Part shown: one piece after another, positions 15,682 to 23,223 of the stretch
Layout of the letters: each line of letters begins with the position of its first letter
Position numbering within the stretch: the stretch's first letter is position 1
NCBI GenBank assembly: GCA_031287565.1
Contig: JAITSS010000065.1
Coordinates: 1 to 47,843, forward strand
Reading direction: 5' to 3'
DNA: 47,843 nucleotides
From: Desulfobulbaceae bacterium
GTDB taxonomy: Bacteria > Desulfobacterota > Desulfobulbia > Desulfobulbales > Desulfocapsaceae
The notes under the pieces: model-generated
What the model was told of the DNA's origin: nothing
What the model saw: only the letters and a program-made list of their open reading frames with translations
Databases searched by the model: none
Program-made: the position numbers and the translations under genes

Positions 15682-16295
15682 TCAGACCAAAATCGCCGTA
15701 ATGGCGCTGGCAAACACTTGGAAACTGCGTGAACTGTTACGATTCGGCTGCATATGCGCAGCTACCGACCGCGCCAACTCTATTTTGCGTAAGCCGCCGC
15801 TGAAATAACCCGCACGCTTGAGTACACGCTCCAATGCCTCCCAAGTCCCTCCGCCAATGGCATCGGGGTCACGAAAACCAGCCTTCTTGGAAATGGCCGC
15901 TGACACACGCGGATAGGCTGCCTGCACGGATGCCCAGTCGCCAAAGAACCAGGCTTCCAATTCCTCAATAGCGATGCGGTTAATCACCTGGAAATGCTGC
16001 TCCTGACTGGCGGCGCTTTTTGTCAGTAAGCCAGCCTTGGCAGCCATCTCTTCCAATTTTGCTTTCAGTTCAACACAATTGTTATCGTCCCGATCCACCA
16101 AGACCAGAATGCGCCAGCTATCCTTCAAACACGAGGCGTAGCCCTTGAGTCGCGCAGGCGCTTGTTTCAACAAGCATCCTTGCATTGAAACCGAATAATC
16201 TGGAACGTGGCATCACCCAGCATTTGTGGCAAGAGTAGCTCCAAGGCCGCTTCCATCGAAGGTTCTTCGACGAACACAATAAGCTTCTCCATCAT
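15682..16295 (-). pseudogene. DUF4276-family (TOPRIM-like) protein gene, frameshifted
   Basis: The N-terminal part starts at ATG 16295 (ATGA overlap with the ATPase stop, good GGGAGGTGG ribosome site) and reads [17 protein letters not shown] to FQCKDAC, then stops at 16169-16167. The rest of the family sequence (LLKQAPARLKGYA, ILVLVDRDDNNC, EELEAWFFGDW) continues in the -1 frame (15682-16185). The total of 614 bases is one short of 205 codons, so a single-base deletion near 16175 explains both halves. EE near the start and DRDDN match the acidic motifs of TOPRIM-like nucleases. There is no slippery heptamer, so programmed frameshifting is unlikely. It belongs with the adjacent ATPase. Confidence 0.82.
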
Positions 16296-17542
16296 TGACC
16301 ACCTCCCTTTTTGGCGGTATGGGGAGCGCCCTGATTCACCAAGGGGTCTCCCAAGCCAAAAAGTCCCTCCATCCATAAATGCCCCAGCGAAGCGCCCGTT
16401 TTGATAAATTCTGGAATGCCTTGGATGTCGCAGGCACGCACCGCTTTGGTAAAGCCCTGTTCATTCCGATAGAGCACACGCGCTTCTTCCGCACGCATGG
16501 CGTTGAGTAGGAACGGAGAATGGCTGGTGATCAGCAACTGCGAGCGCTCCGAAGCGGCTCGACATTCCTCGGCCAACTCCGGCAACAAACGTGGGTGCAG
16601 GAAATTTTCCGGTTCTTCGATGCCAATAAAACGCGCGGGGTCTGGGTCGTACAAAACGGTCAGATAGGCCAACATCTTCATTGTACCATCGGAGGCAAAC
16701 TTGGAAAGCACGGGCTGCGGAAACGGCGCGTCCTTGATCTGCAATAACAACCTGCCATCGGGCATCGGCTCGGCATCCACTCTTTCCAAACGAGGGATGC
16801 GCTTACGCAGCGCCGAAAAAATCTGTTCCAGACGTTCTGGATGCTGTTCCTTCAGGTACTGAATAACGTTAGGTAAATTCTCGCCGCCCTTGCTCAAACG
16901 CTCCTGCGGACCAGCTTCGGGTTGGCTACGGGTTTGCTCAATAGAGAGGTAAGAGACATACCAATCCGTAATAAATTCACGCAAAGCGGCTACGCGGGGA
17001 TGTCCGGTAAATTGCCCCAGGGTATTTACCGCGATCAAATCAGGGGAGCGCAGGTTGGATTCCACCCGCACGTCATCCGCGTCGGGCGCATCGCCGCTTG
17101 TCGCTTTGCCCACTCCTCGTTGGAAGTCGAGAAACCGAAACGGCTGTCCTTTTGGCCCGCGTCGCCACTGCAACCACTCTTCCACCACTTCCGGGCCTTT
17201 TGCGCCTTCATCAATCGCCAAGTGGTACGTGATGATCGGGGTTTTAGGTTGTTCGCGGTATTTCAACTCGAAGACGATAGGCCCAGACGCGCCCCTGGAC
17301 TTCAGTTCCTTGCCGCGCCCCCGCCGATCCCAGGCATGACGCAAGCCGGACTGAAAACACTCGGACAAAAAATTGAACACATCAAACACTGTCGATTTGC
17401 CGCTGCCGTTGGGGCCAAGCAACACTGTCATCGGCGTGAGCTTGTCCAGTTCAATTTTGTGTAAGGCGCGGTAGTTTTCGACGCGCAAGGATTCGATGCG
17501 GGGGATGCCTCGGGAAGGAGTGGTGGGGCGAATTGTGTTCAT
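16292..17542 (-). CDS. AAA/ABC-type ATPase (OLD-like), partner of DUF4276
   Basis: 416 residues: [14 protein letters not shown] at the N-terminus, Walker [10 protein letters not shown] at about 43-51, the signature-like [12 protein letters not shown], Walker [16 protein letters not shown] and the H-loop [14 protein letters not shown]. This is the SMC/RecF/OLD type of ATPase used in several two-gene defence systems together with a TOPRIM-like nuclease. Here the partner is the overlapping DUF4276 gene, which is broken. The start follows the glgB stop by nine bases with no clear ribosome site, an odd neighbour for a branching enzyme and a sign of insertion. A role in phage defence is inferred, not shown. 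Confidence 0.88.
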   Translation of the reverse strand: MNTIRPTTPSRGIPRIESLRVENYRALHKIELDKLTPMTVLLGPNGSGKSTVFDVFNFLSECFQSGLRHAWDRRGRGKELKSRGASGPIVFELKYREQPKTPIITYHLAIDEGAKGPEVVEEWLQWRRGPKGQPFRFLDFQRGVGKATSGDAPDADDVRVESNLRSPDLIAVNTLGQFTGHPRVAALREFITDWYVSYLSIEQTRSQPEAGPQERLSKGGENLPNVIQYLKEQHPERLEQIFSALRKRIPRLERVDAEPMPDGRLLLQIKDAPFPQPVLSKFASDGTMKMLAYLTVLYDPDPARFIGIEEPENFLHPRLLPELAEECRAASERSQLLITSHSPFLLNAMRAEEARVLYRNEQGFTKAVRACDIQGIPEFIKTGASLGHLWMEGLFGLGDPLVNQGAPHTAKKGGGQ

Positions 17543-17551
17543 TGCGTATTT

Positions 17552-19783
17552 TCACTGTGGTTGCAAAATACAACCGGCCAGAGGCGGAATGCGCAAGGCG
17601 GCGCTGAACTCCGCTTGCCCCTGCGCTTTCTTTTCCGCTTTGATGATCCGTTCGTCACCCAGGCCCGCGCCGCCGAAGCGCTTGTCGTCCGAGCAGAAAA
17701 TCATTTTGTACGAACGTCCGCTGGGCAGACCGATGCGATAATCGGCCAGTGTCTGCGGCGTGAAATTCAGTACCGCCACCAGATGATCGTCGCCCTGTTC
17801 CGCGAAACGGGCGAAGGAAATGACCGAATTCACGGTGTCGGAGAAATCCAGCCATTTGAAGCCCTGCCAGGCGAAATCGCGCTGCCAGAGCGCCGGTTGC
17901 TCCAGATAAAAGCGGTTCAGCTCGGCAGTAAAATACTGTAATTGTTTGTGTGGATTTTCTTGGTTGCTGCCTTCGAGCAGATGCCAATCGAGGCTAGTTT
18001 TGCAGTACCATTCCGACCACTGGCCGAATTCGCCGCCCATGAACAGCAACTTTTTGCCGGGATGCGCCCACATGGTCAGGAGCAGCAGGCGCATGTTGGC
18101 GAATTTCTGCCACAAATCGCCAGGCATCTTGTCGATCAGCGAACGCTTGCCGTGCACGACTTCATCGTGCGACAGCGGCAGGATGAAATTTTCCGAGAAG
18201 GCGTACATCAGGGAAAATGTCAGGGAATTGTGATGAAAACGACGATAAATCGTGTCTTTGGAGAAATAGGCCAGAAAATCGTTCATCCAACCCATATTCC
18301 ACTTGAAACCAAAGCCCAGACCGCCCTGGTCAGCCGGTTTTGAGACGCCGTAAAAACTCGTCGATTCTTCGGCGATCATCAAAGTATTCGGGTAGTTGGC
18401 GAATATCACCGAATTGGCGTGCCGCAAAAATTCGATCGCCTCCAGATTTTCTCTGCCGCCGTAGCAGTTGGGAATCCACTCGCCGGCCTTGCGTGAATAA
18501 TCGAGGTAAAGCATCGAGGCGACGGCATCGACGCGCAGTCCGTCGATGTGGTATTTGTCAAGCCAAAACAAGGCGTTAGCGATGAGATAATTGCTCACTT
18601 CCCGCCGCCCGTAGTTGTAAATCAACGTGCCCCATTCGGGATGAGCGCCGCGCCTGGGGTCGGCGTGTTCATAGAGGGCGGTGCCGTCGAAACGACTCAG
18701 ACTGTGGCTGTCGCGGGGAAAATGGGCTGGCACCCAATCAAGAATGACGCCGATACCCGCCTGGTGGCAGCGGTCAACGAAGTCCATAAATTCTTCTGGC
18801 GTGCCATAACGACTAGTCAGGCTGAAGGTGGCTGTGACCTGATACCCCCAGGATTCATCGAGTGGATGCTCCATCACCGGCAACAGTTCGATGTGGGTGA
18901 AGCCCATTTCCCGCACATACGGGATGAGTTGGTCGGCCAATTCGCTGAAAGTCAGAAATCGTTCCGGGTCGTTCGGGTCGCGCCGCCACGAACCGGCGTG
19001 CGCTTCGTAAATCGTCATCGGACGCTGGTAGACCTGGCTTTCCCGCTTATGTTTTTGCCAGGCTTCATCCTGCCAGATGTGGCGGTCGAGCGGACAGACG
19101 ATTGAAGCGGTGTTCGGGCGCAGTTCACCGTAAAACTGCAAGGGGTCGGCTTTTAAGAGGATATAGCCTTCCTGGGCGCGGATTTCGTATTTGTACAATT
19201 CACCCATGGCCAGGCCGGGGATGAACAATTCCCAGACGCCGGAGGCGCCGAGACTGCGCATCGGATGCACGCGGCCGTCCCAGGCGTTGAAGTTGCCGAC
19301 CACCGAGACCCTGGCCGCGTTCGGCGCCCAGACGCGGAAAATTGTCCCGGCGATTTTGTGCAGCATGGTCAAGTGCGCGCCCAGATGGTCGTAGAGCCGA
19401 TAATCGGTGCCGAAATTGAAGAGATAGCGGTCGAGTTCGCCGAGTTGCGGCAGCACTCGATAGGTATCGTTTATGGTCAGGCTATTGCCGTCGTAAAAAA
19501 CTATTTCAAATTGATAGGTATAGGGGTCGAGGCCGGGGTCGGGAAAAAACGAGCGTGGCAGTTGAAGGGCGAACAATCCCTCCGGGCGGATGCGCTCCAT
19601 CTTTTTTTTGTCGCCGCCGGAGACGAGATACACCGTTTCGGCGTGCGGTTGAAAGGCGCGGACGACGACATTTTCCGGACGGTCGCCGTCGTGAACGCCG
19701 AGCACCTGAAAGGGATCGTGGTGGCGGGCGGCGATGATGCGGTCGAAATGGTCGTTCAATTCGTCGATGTTCATGGCGGTCAC
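17552..19783 (-). CDS. glgB: 1,4-alpha-glucan branching enzyme
   Basis: 743 residues. An N-terminal carbohydrate-binding region (PFQVLGVH) and a CBM48 domain (FRVWAPNAARVSVVGNFNAWDG) precede the GH13 barrel. Key motifs are DWVPAHFP, GLRVDA with nucleophile Asp419, AEES (472-473) with the acid/base Glu, and LSHDEVVHGK. It introduces alpha-1,6 branches into glycogen. The start is GTG 19783 or ATG 19774; the latter gives 740 residues and neither has a good ribosome site. No other glycogen gene is in the window. The two genes after it on the same strand are the ATPase/DUF4276 pair. Confidence 0.97.
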   Translation of the reverse strand: MTAMNIDELNDHFDRIIAARHHDPFQVLGVHDGDRPENVVVRAFQPHAETVYLVSGGDKKKMERIRPEGLFALQLPRSFFPDPGLDPYTYQFEIVFYDGNSLTINDTYRVLPQLGELDRYLFNFGTDYRLYDHLGAHLTMLHKIAGTIFRVWAPNAARVSVVGNFNAWDGRVHPMRSLGASGVWELFIPGLAMGELYKYEIRAQEGYILLKADPLQFYGELRPNTASIVCPLDRHIWQDEAWQKHKRESQVYQRPMTIYEAHAGSWRRDPNDPERFLTFSELADQLIPYVREMGFTHIELLPVMEHPLDESWGYQVTATFSLTSRYGTPEEFMDFVDRCHQAGIGVILDWVPAHFPRDSHSLSRFDGTALYEHADPRRGAHPEWGTLIYNYGRREVSNYLIANALFWLDKYHIDGLRVDAVASMLYLDYSRKAGEWIPNCYGGRENLEAIEFLRHANSVIFANYPNTLMIAEESTSFYGVSKPADQGGLGFGFKWNMGWMNDFLAYFSKDTIYRRFHHNSLTFSLMYAFSENFILPLSHDEVVHGKRSLIDKMPGDLWQKFANMRLLLLTMWAHPGKKLLFMGGEFGQWSEWYCKTSLDWHLLEGSNQENPHKQLQYFTAELNRFYLEQPALWQRDFAWQGFKWLDFSDTVNSVISFARFAEQGDDHLVAVLNFTPQTLADYRIGLPSGRSYKMIFCSDDKRFGGAGLGDERIIKAEKKAQGQAEFSAALRIPPLAGCILQPQ

Positions 19784-20044
19784 GTGGGAGAAAGGAGGGA
19801 ATGGGACGGAAAACGACTACTTCGCCATTCTAGGTCATGGCGCGGGCTTTGTCATGGAAAAGGCCGCCCGCCGTCGCAATGGCTTGCCTTCCGGCGGAAA
19901 GTACAGCATATCTTAACCGCATAAGCGGGCTGGATGGAAAGACCCGGCCAGTTTCGCGGGCAGAACTCGGCGGCTGGTTTGGTGAAGGAATACGCTTGTC
20001 GCGGGGGGCTTTGATCACAGATGTTTTTTCCGGAGATTTTTTTC

Positions 20045-20626
20045 ATGGACGGCACACACGCTCCGACGCTTGATACGCTGACCGGCGCTTTTTTAGTCTC
20101 GACGCGGCGGATGTCCGACCCGCGCTTTGCGGAAACGGTCATCTACATGTGCGGCCACGGCAAAGAAGGGGCGATGGGCCTGGTGGTGAATAAACCCAGC
20201 CATAGCCTGACCATGGCGGAGATTCTGCACAGCGCCGATCTGCTGGTGTCGGATAAGCCGGAACTGTTGCCGCCGGTGTATATAGGTGGCCCGGTCGAGA
20301 TGGCTTCCGCCTTTATTTTATACAGCTCCGAATACCGCGCCGACCATCAGCTCAGCGTCAGCCCGACCATTTCCCTGTCGCGGGACAAGCGTGTTCTGGC
20401 GGATATTTCCTTTGGACGCGGGCCGGAAAATTATCTGTTCCTCATGGGCTATGCCGGTTGGGGGCCGGGTCAGCTTGAACGGGAGCTGGTTGAAGACGGT
20501 TGGCTGCTGGTGCCCGCCGCCGACAGCATCATCTTCGACACCGACGACGACGCGAAATGGAAATCCGCCGCCCTGCGCTACGGGATCGACATCACTACCT
20601 TCGACGACGCGCTGGGTTATACGTAA
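20045..20626 (+). CDS. YqgE/AlgH family protein
   Basis: 193 residues from ATG 20045, preceded by GGAG; the 20021 start adds a non-conserved hydrophobic stretch. It begins LDTLTGAFLVSTRRMSDPRFAETVIYM, then GAMGLVVNKPS, YIGGPVE, and YLFLMGYAGWGPGQLERELVEDGWL, the UPF0301/DUF179 signature. The molecular role of the family is unsettled; AlgH was named as an alginate regulator in Pseudomonas. It lies 13 bases upstream of a CxxCxxCC gene. Confidence 0.95.
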   Translation: MDGTHAPTLDTLTGAFLVSTRRMSDPRFAETVIYMCGHGKEGAMGLVVNKPSHSLTMAEILHSADLLVSDKPELLPPVYIGGPVEMASAFILYSSEYRADHQLSVSPTISLSRDKRVLADISFGRGPENYLFLMGYAGWGPGQLERELVEDGWLLVPAADSIIFDTDDDAKWKSAALRYGIDITTFDDALGYT

Positions 20627-20639
20627 ATGGAGGCCAGCG

Positions 20640-21059
20640 ATGAATCATGAGGAACGCGCCGCGTTAATCGGCCAAATTTTCGTTTGCGCCCGCTGCGGCT
20701 TCTGCTGCCACGGCGAAACCACGGTCTCCCTGAATGAGGATGACCAGCGGCGGATGCGCGATTTTTTTTGCCTTACGACCGCTGAAATGCGTGAGGATTA
20801 CTGGCGGGTCACCGGCCGCGAAACCCAGATGCGCATTAAAGACGGCCATTGCATCTTCTATCGCGATGGCTGCCGCGCGCACGCGGCCCGGCCCTGGCGC
20901 TGCGCCCAGTGGCCGCTGCATCCGGCGATCTTGCTGGATGAGACCAACTTCACGGCCATCGCCGCCTCCTGCCCTGGCATCAGAAAAAATATCGGCTATG
21001 AACGCTTCAGGGCGATTCTAGTCGTGATTCTCGATGATTCCCCGGCGGTTTCCTGCTGA
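20640..21059 (+). CDS. YkgJ-type CxxCxxCC metal-cluster protein
   Basis: The 139-residue frame starts at ATG 20640 with GGAGG nine bases upstream. CARCGFCCHG near residue 16 is the CxxCxxCC motif of the PF03692 family (Zn or Fe-S cluster proteins). Further Cys residues lie at HCIFY, GCRAHAARPWRCAQWPL and SCPG, completing the family pattern. The function is unknown. Its last 50 bases contain the open frame upstream of rlmH, whose ATG lies 14 bases after the stop. Confidence 0.88.
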   Translation: MNHEERAALIGQIFVCARCGFCCHGETTVSLNEDDQRRMRDFFCLTTAEMREDYWRVTGRETQMRIKDGHCIFYRDGCRAHAARPWRCAQWPLHPAILLDETNFTAIAASCPGIRKNIGYERFRAILVVILDDSPAVSC

Positions 21060-21072
21060 AAAAAACAAAAAC

Positions 21073-21540
21073 ATGAAGCACGAGTTGCTGTTTCTTGGCC
21101 GGGAAAAGGAAGGATTTCTGGCCGAGGGCGTGCGCGAATACGCCGCCCGCCTGCGCCATTACGCCGCCGTCGAGATTACCGTCCTGAAAGAAAAACGGAA
21201 ATCCAGCCTGGATGAGGCCGCTCTTGTGACGCAGGAAACGGACAGGCTTTTGGCTGCGGTTCGACCGGGAGCGCTCCTGGTCGCCTTGGATGGCCATGGT
21301 GAAAGCCTGACATCTTTCGGGCTGGCGGATTTGCTGTCGCGCTGGGAACATCAAGGCGTGAAACTGGTGAACTATCTGATTGGCGGCCCTTTGGGCCTTT
21401 CAGAACATGCGCTGGCCCGCGCCGATGTTCGCCTGTCGTTGTCGCGTCTCACCTTCACCCACGACATGGCGCGGCTGATTCTTTTAGAGCAACTCTACCG
21501 CGCCTACACCATCAAAGCCGGTGAAAAATATCACAAGTGA
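21073..21540 (+). CDS. rlmH: 23S rRNA pseudouridine-1915 N3-methyltransferase
   Basis: Exactly 155 residues, the family length, beginning MKHELLFLGREKEGFLAEGVREYAARL. It has LLVALDGHGESLTSFGLADLL, the SPOUT knot segment FxIGGPLGLSEHALARAD and the C-terminal LILLEQLYRAYTIKAGEKYHK, which reaches the ribosome. It methylates m3-pseudouridine in 23S rRNA helix 69. It overlaps the end of rsmJ, on the opposite strand, by ten bases. Confidence 0.97.
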   Translation: MKHELLFLGREKEGFLAEGVREYAARLRHYAAVEITVLKEKRKSSLDEAALVTQETDRLLAAVRPGALLVALDGHGESLTSFGLADLLSRWEHQGVKLVNYLIGGPLGLSEHALARADVRLSLSRLTFTHDMARLILLEQLYRAYTIKAGEKYHK

Positions 21541-22328
21541 AGCCGCAGATAGACATCAAAGCGGCTGTTCGGCATGGCAATGGCGTGTGACGGTTTTTGC
21601 GTCGCCAGCCACGACGCGCCTTTGGGTCGTTTGACGACGACACGCTCGGTTGCGGTCGCCCGTGCCACGGTCAAAAGGTCGGCGCTATCGTCGTCGTCGC
21701 CAACCACCTGCCGCAGGATGCGCATTTCTTTGCGGCGCAGGGCGCTTTTCTTCGGATGCGGGTACATCGGGTCGAGATACACGCAGTCGGGTGGCGGCGT
21801 GAGGCTTGGCAGAATCGTCCGCGCATCGCCCGTGATGAGCCGCATCCCGGCTATGATCGGCGCGGTTTCAGGATGGGCGGCGGCGCGAGCGAGGCCGTCG
21901 GCTAAAAGCGCCGCGACGACTTCTGAGCGCTCGGCCATGGTCACGCGGCAGCCGAGCGCGGCCAGAACGAAGGCGTCGCCGCCAAGACCGGCGGTGGCGT
22001 CGAAGATGCTTGGCCGCCGACCGTGGCCAATTCCCACCGCCCGCGCCAGCGGCTGATGAATGGTGCGGTTTTCGGCCAGGCGAAAGGCGTTTTTGCCGCC
22101 GGTGAAATCGACCCGCACCGGCTTCATCCGCCCGCCGCCTTGTTTTTCGCCGATCAAACAGCGTAGCGACAGGCCGCCTTCACCAAGCGAGAGCGCGATG
22201 ACCTGACTCATATCGGCTGTCGCTATCGCGGCCTGGCCTAGCGCAGGCAAACGTAATTTTTCGGCAAGTTCCAGCGCCTTTTCGTGTAAAGTATCGCATT
22301 CGCGGGTAAGAACAATCGCCTTCGGCAT
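21531..22328 (-). CDS. rsmJ: 16S rRNA guanine-1516 N2-methyltransferase
   Basis: 265 residues from ATG 22328; the upstream open frame lies opposite kdsB and is rejected. The AdoMet site is FDATAGLGGDAFVLAALG and the catalytic segment is CVYLDPMYPHPKKSALRRKEM, both specific for RsmJ/YhiQ, with VKRPKGASWLATQKPSHAI near the end. This gene is found mainly in gammaproteobacteria, which supports the taxonomic guess. It is divergent from kdsB; the gap holds an A/T-rich run. Confidence 0.95.
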   Translation of the reverse strand: MPKAIVLTRECDTLHEKALELAEKLRLPALGQAAIATADMSQVIALSLGEGGLSLRCLIGEKQGGGRMKPVRVDFTGGKNAFRLAENRTIHQPLARAVGIGHGRRPSIFDATAGLGGDAFVLAALGCRVTMAERSEVVAALLADGLARAAAHPETAPIIAGMRLITGDARTILPSLTPPPDCVYLDPMYPHPKKSALRRKEMRILRQVVGDDDDSADLLTVARATATERVVVKRPKGASWLATQKPSHAIAMPNSRFDVYLRLHL

Positions 22329-22427
22329 GGTGGAACGGGGAAAAAGAAAAAAGAAAAAAAGAAAAAGGGCGTGGCCGGGCTTCGGCGAAGCGCCGCGAAA
22401 TTTGGCATCATCACGGAATTGACGAAA

Positions 22428-23192
22428 ATGCAAAAGGAAAAAAGACAGGTGGTTGGCATTATTCCCTCTCGCTACGCCTCCAGCCGTTTCCCAGGAAAAC
22501 CGCTGGCGCTGATCGCCGGAAAACCGATGATTCAGCATGTGGTCGAGCGCGCCCGGCGGGTGAAATCGCTCTCGAAGGTGGTGGTGGCGACCGACGACGA
22601 CCGCATCGCCCAGGCGGCGCGCGACTTTGGCGGCGAGGTGGTGATGACTGGGACGCGGCACCGTTCCGGCTCCGACCGCCTGGCCGAAGCGGCGAATATT
22701 TTAGGGCTTGCCGCCGCCGACATCGTGGTCAACATCCAGGGCGACCAACCATCTTTTCAGCCGGAAGTGGTCGAGCAGGTGGCGCGTCCCTTGTTGGATG
22801 ACCCGGCTTTGCCCATGGCGACCTTGGTCTATAAAATCATCCGTAAAGAAGAAATCACCGACCCGAACCACGTGAAAACGGTTTTCGACCGGCGGGGCAG
22901 GGCGCTGTATTTTTCCAGGGCGACCATTCCCTACGTCCGTCATGACGAAGCGCCGCCGGATTATTACAAACATCTGGGCTTTTACGCCTATCGCAAGGAT
23001 TTCCTCGATATTTTCGTCTCGCTGTCGGAGGGCGAATGGGAACGCCACGAAAAACTTGAGCAGCTCCGCGCCTTGGAGCACGGCTATCCGATTCAGATTG
23101 TGTTAACCGGACACGATTCCATCGAAATCGACACCGAAGAGGAAATCCGCCGGGTCGAGGCGCTTCTGGCCGCCGACAAGGCCGATAACTGA
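22428..23192 (+). CDS. kdsB: 3-deoxy-manno-octulosonate cytidylyltransferase
   Basis: 254 residues beginning VVGIIPSRYASSRFPGKPLALIAGKPMIQHV, the CTP-binding signature, then NIQGDQPSFQPE, YFSRATIPYVRH and HLGFYAYRKDFL, with EKLEQLRALEHGYPI at the C-terminal end. It makes CMP-Kdo for lipopolysaccharide inner core, so the cell is Gram-negative. ATG 22428 is preferred over 22371 because the family starts there. Confidence 0.97.
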   Translation: MQKEKRQVVGIIPSRYASSRFPGKPLALIAGKPMIQHVVERARRVKSLSKVVVATDDDRIAQAARDFGGEVVMTGTRHRSGSDRLAEAANILGLAAADIVVNIQGDQPSFQPEVVEQVARPLLDDPALPMATLVYKIIRKEEITDPNHVKTVFDRRGRALYFSRATIPYVRHDEAPPDYYKHLGFYAYRKDFLDIFVSLSEGEWERHEKLEQLRALEHGYPIQIVLTGHDSIEIDTEEEIRRVEALLAADKADN

Positions 23193-23223
23193 CGCGGCCC
23201 GGCTTTAGGACTTGAGACTTGCC

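Noticed and set aside
16165-16190. Programmed frameshift in the DUF4276 gene
   Set aside because: No slippery heptamer or downstream stem is visible at the shift; a simple base loss explains the length (614 bases).
18548-19105. Plus-strand 185-codon frame within glgB
   Set aside because: Antisense of the GH13 core; no start context or family motif.
15404-19783. Integrated island using tRNA-Pro as attachment site
   Set aside because: No integrase and no second copy of the tRNA 3' end was found between the tRNA and glgB or beyond.
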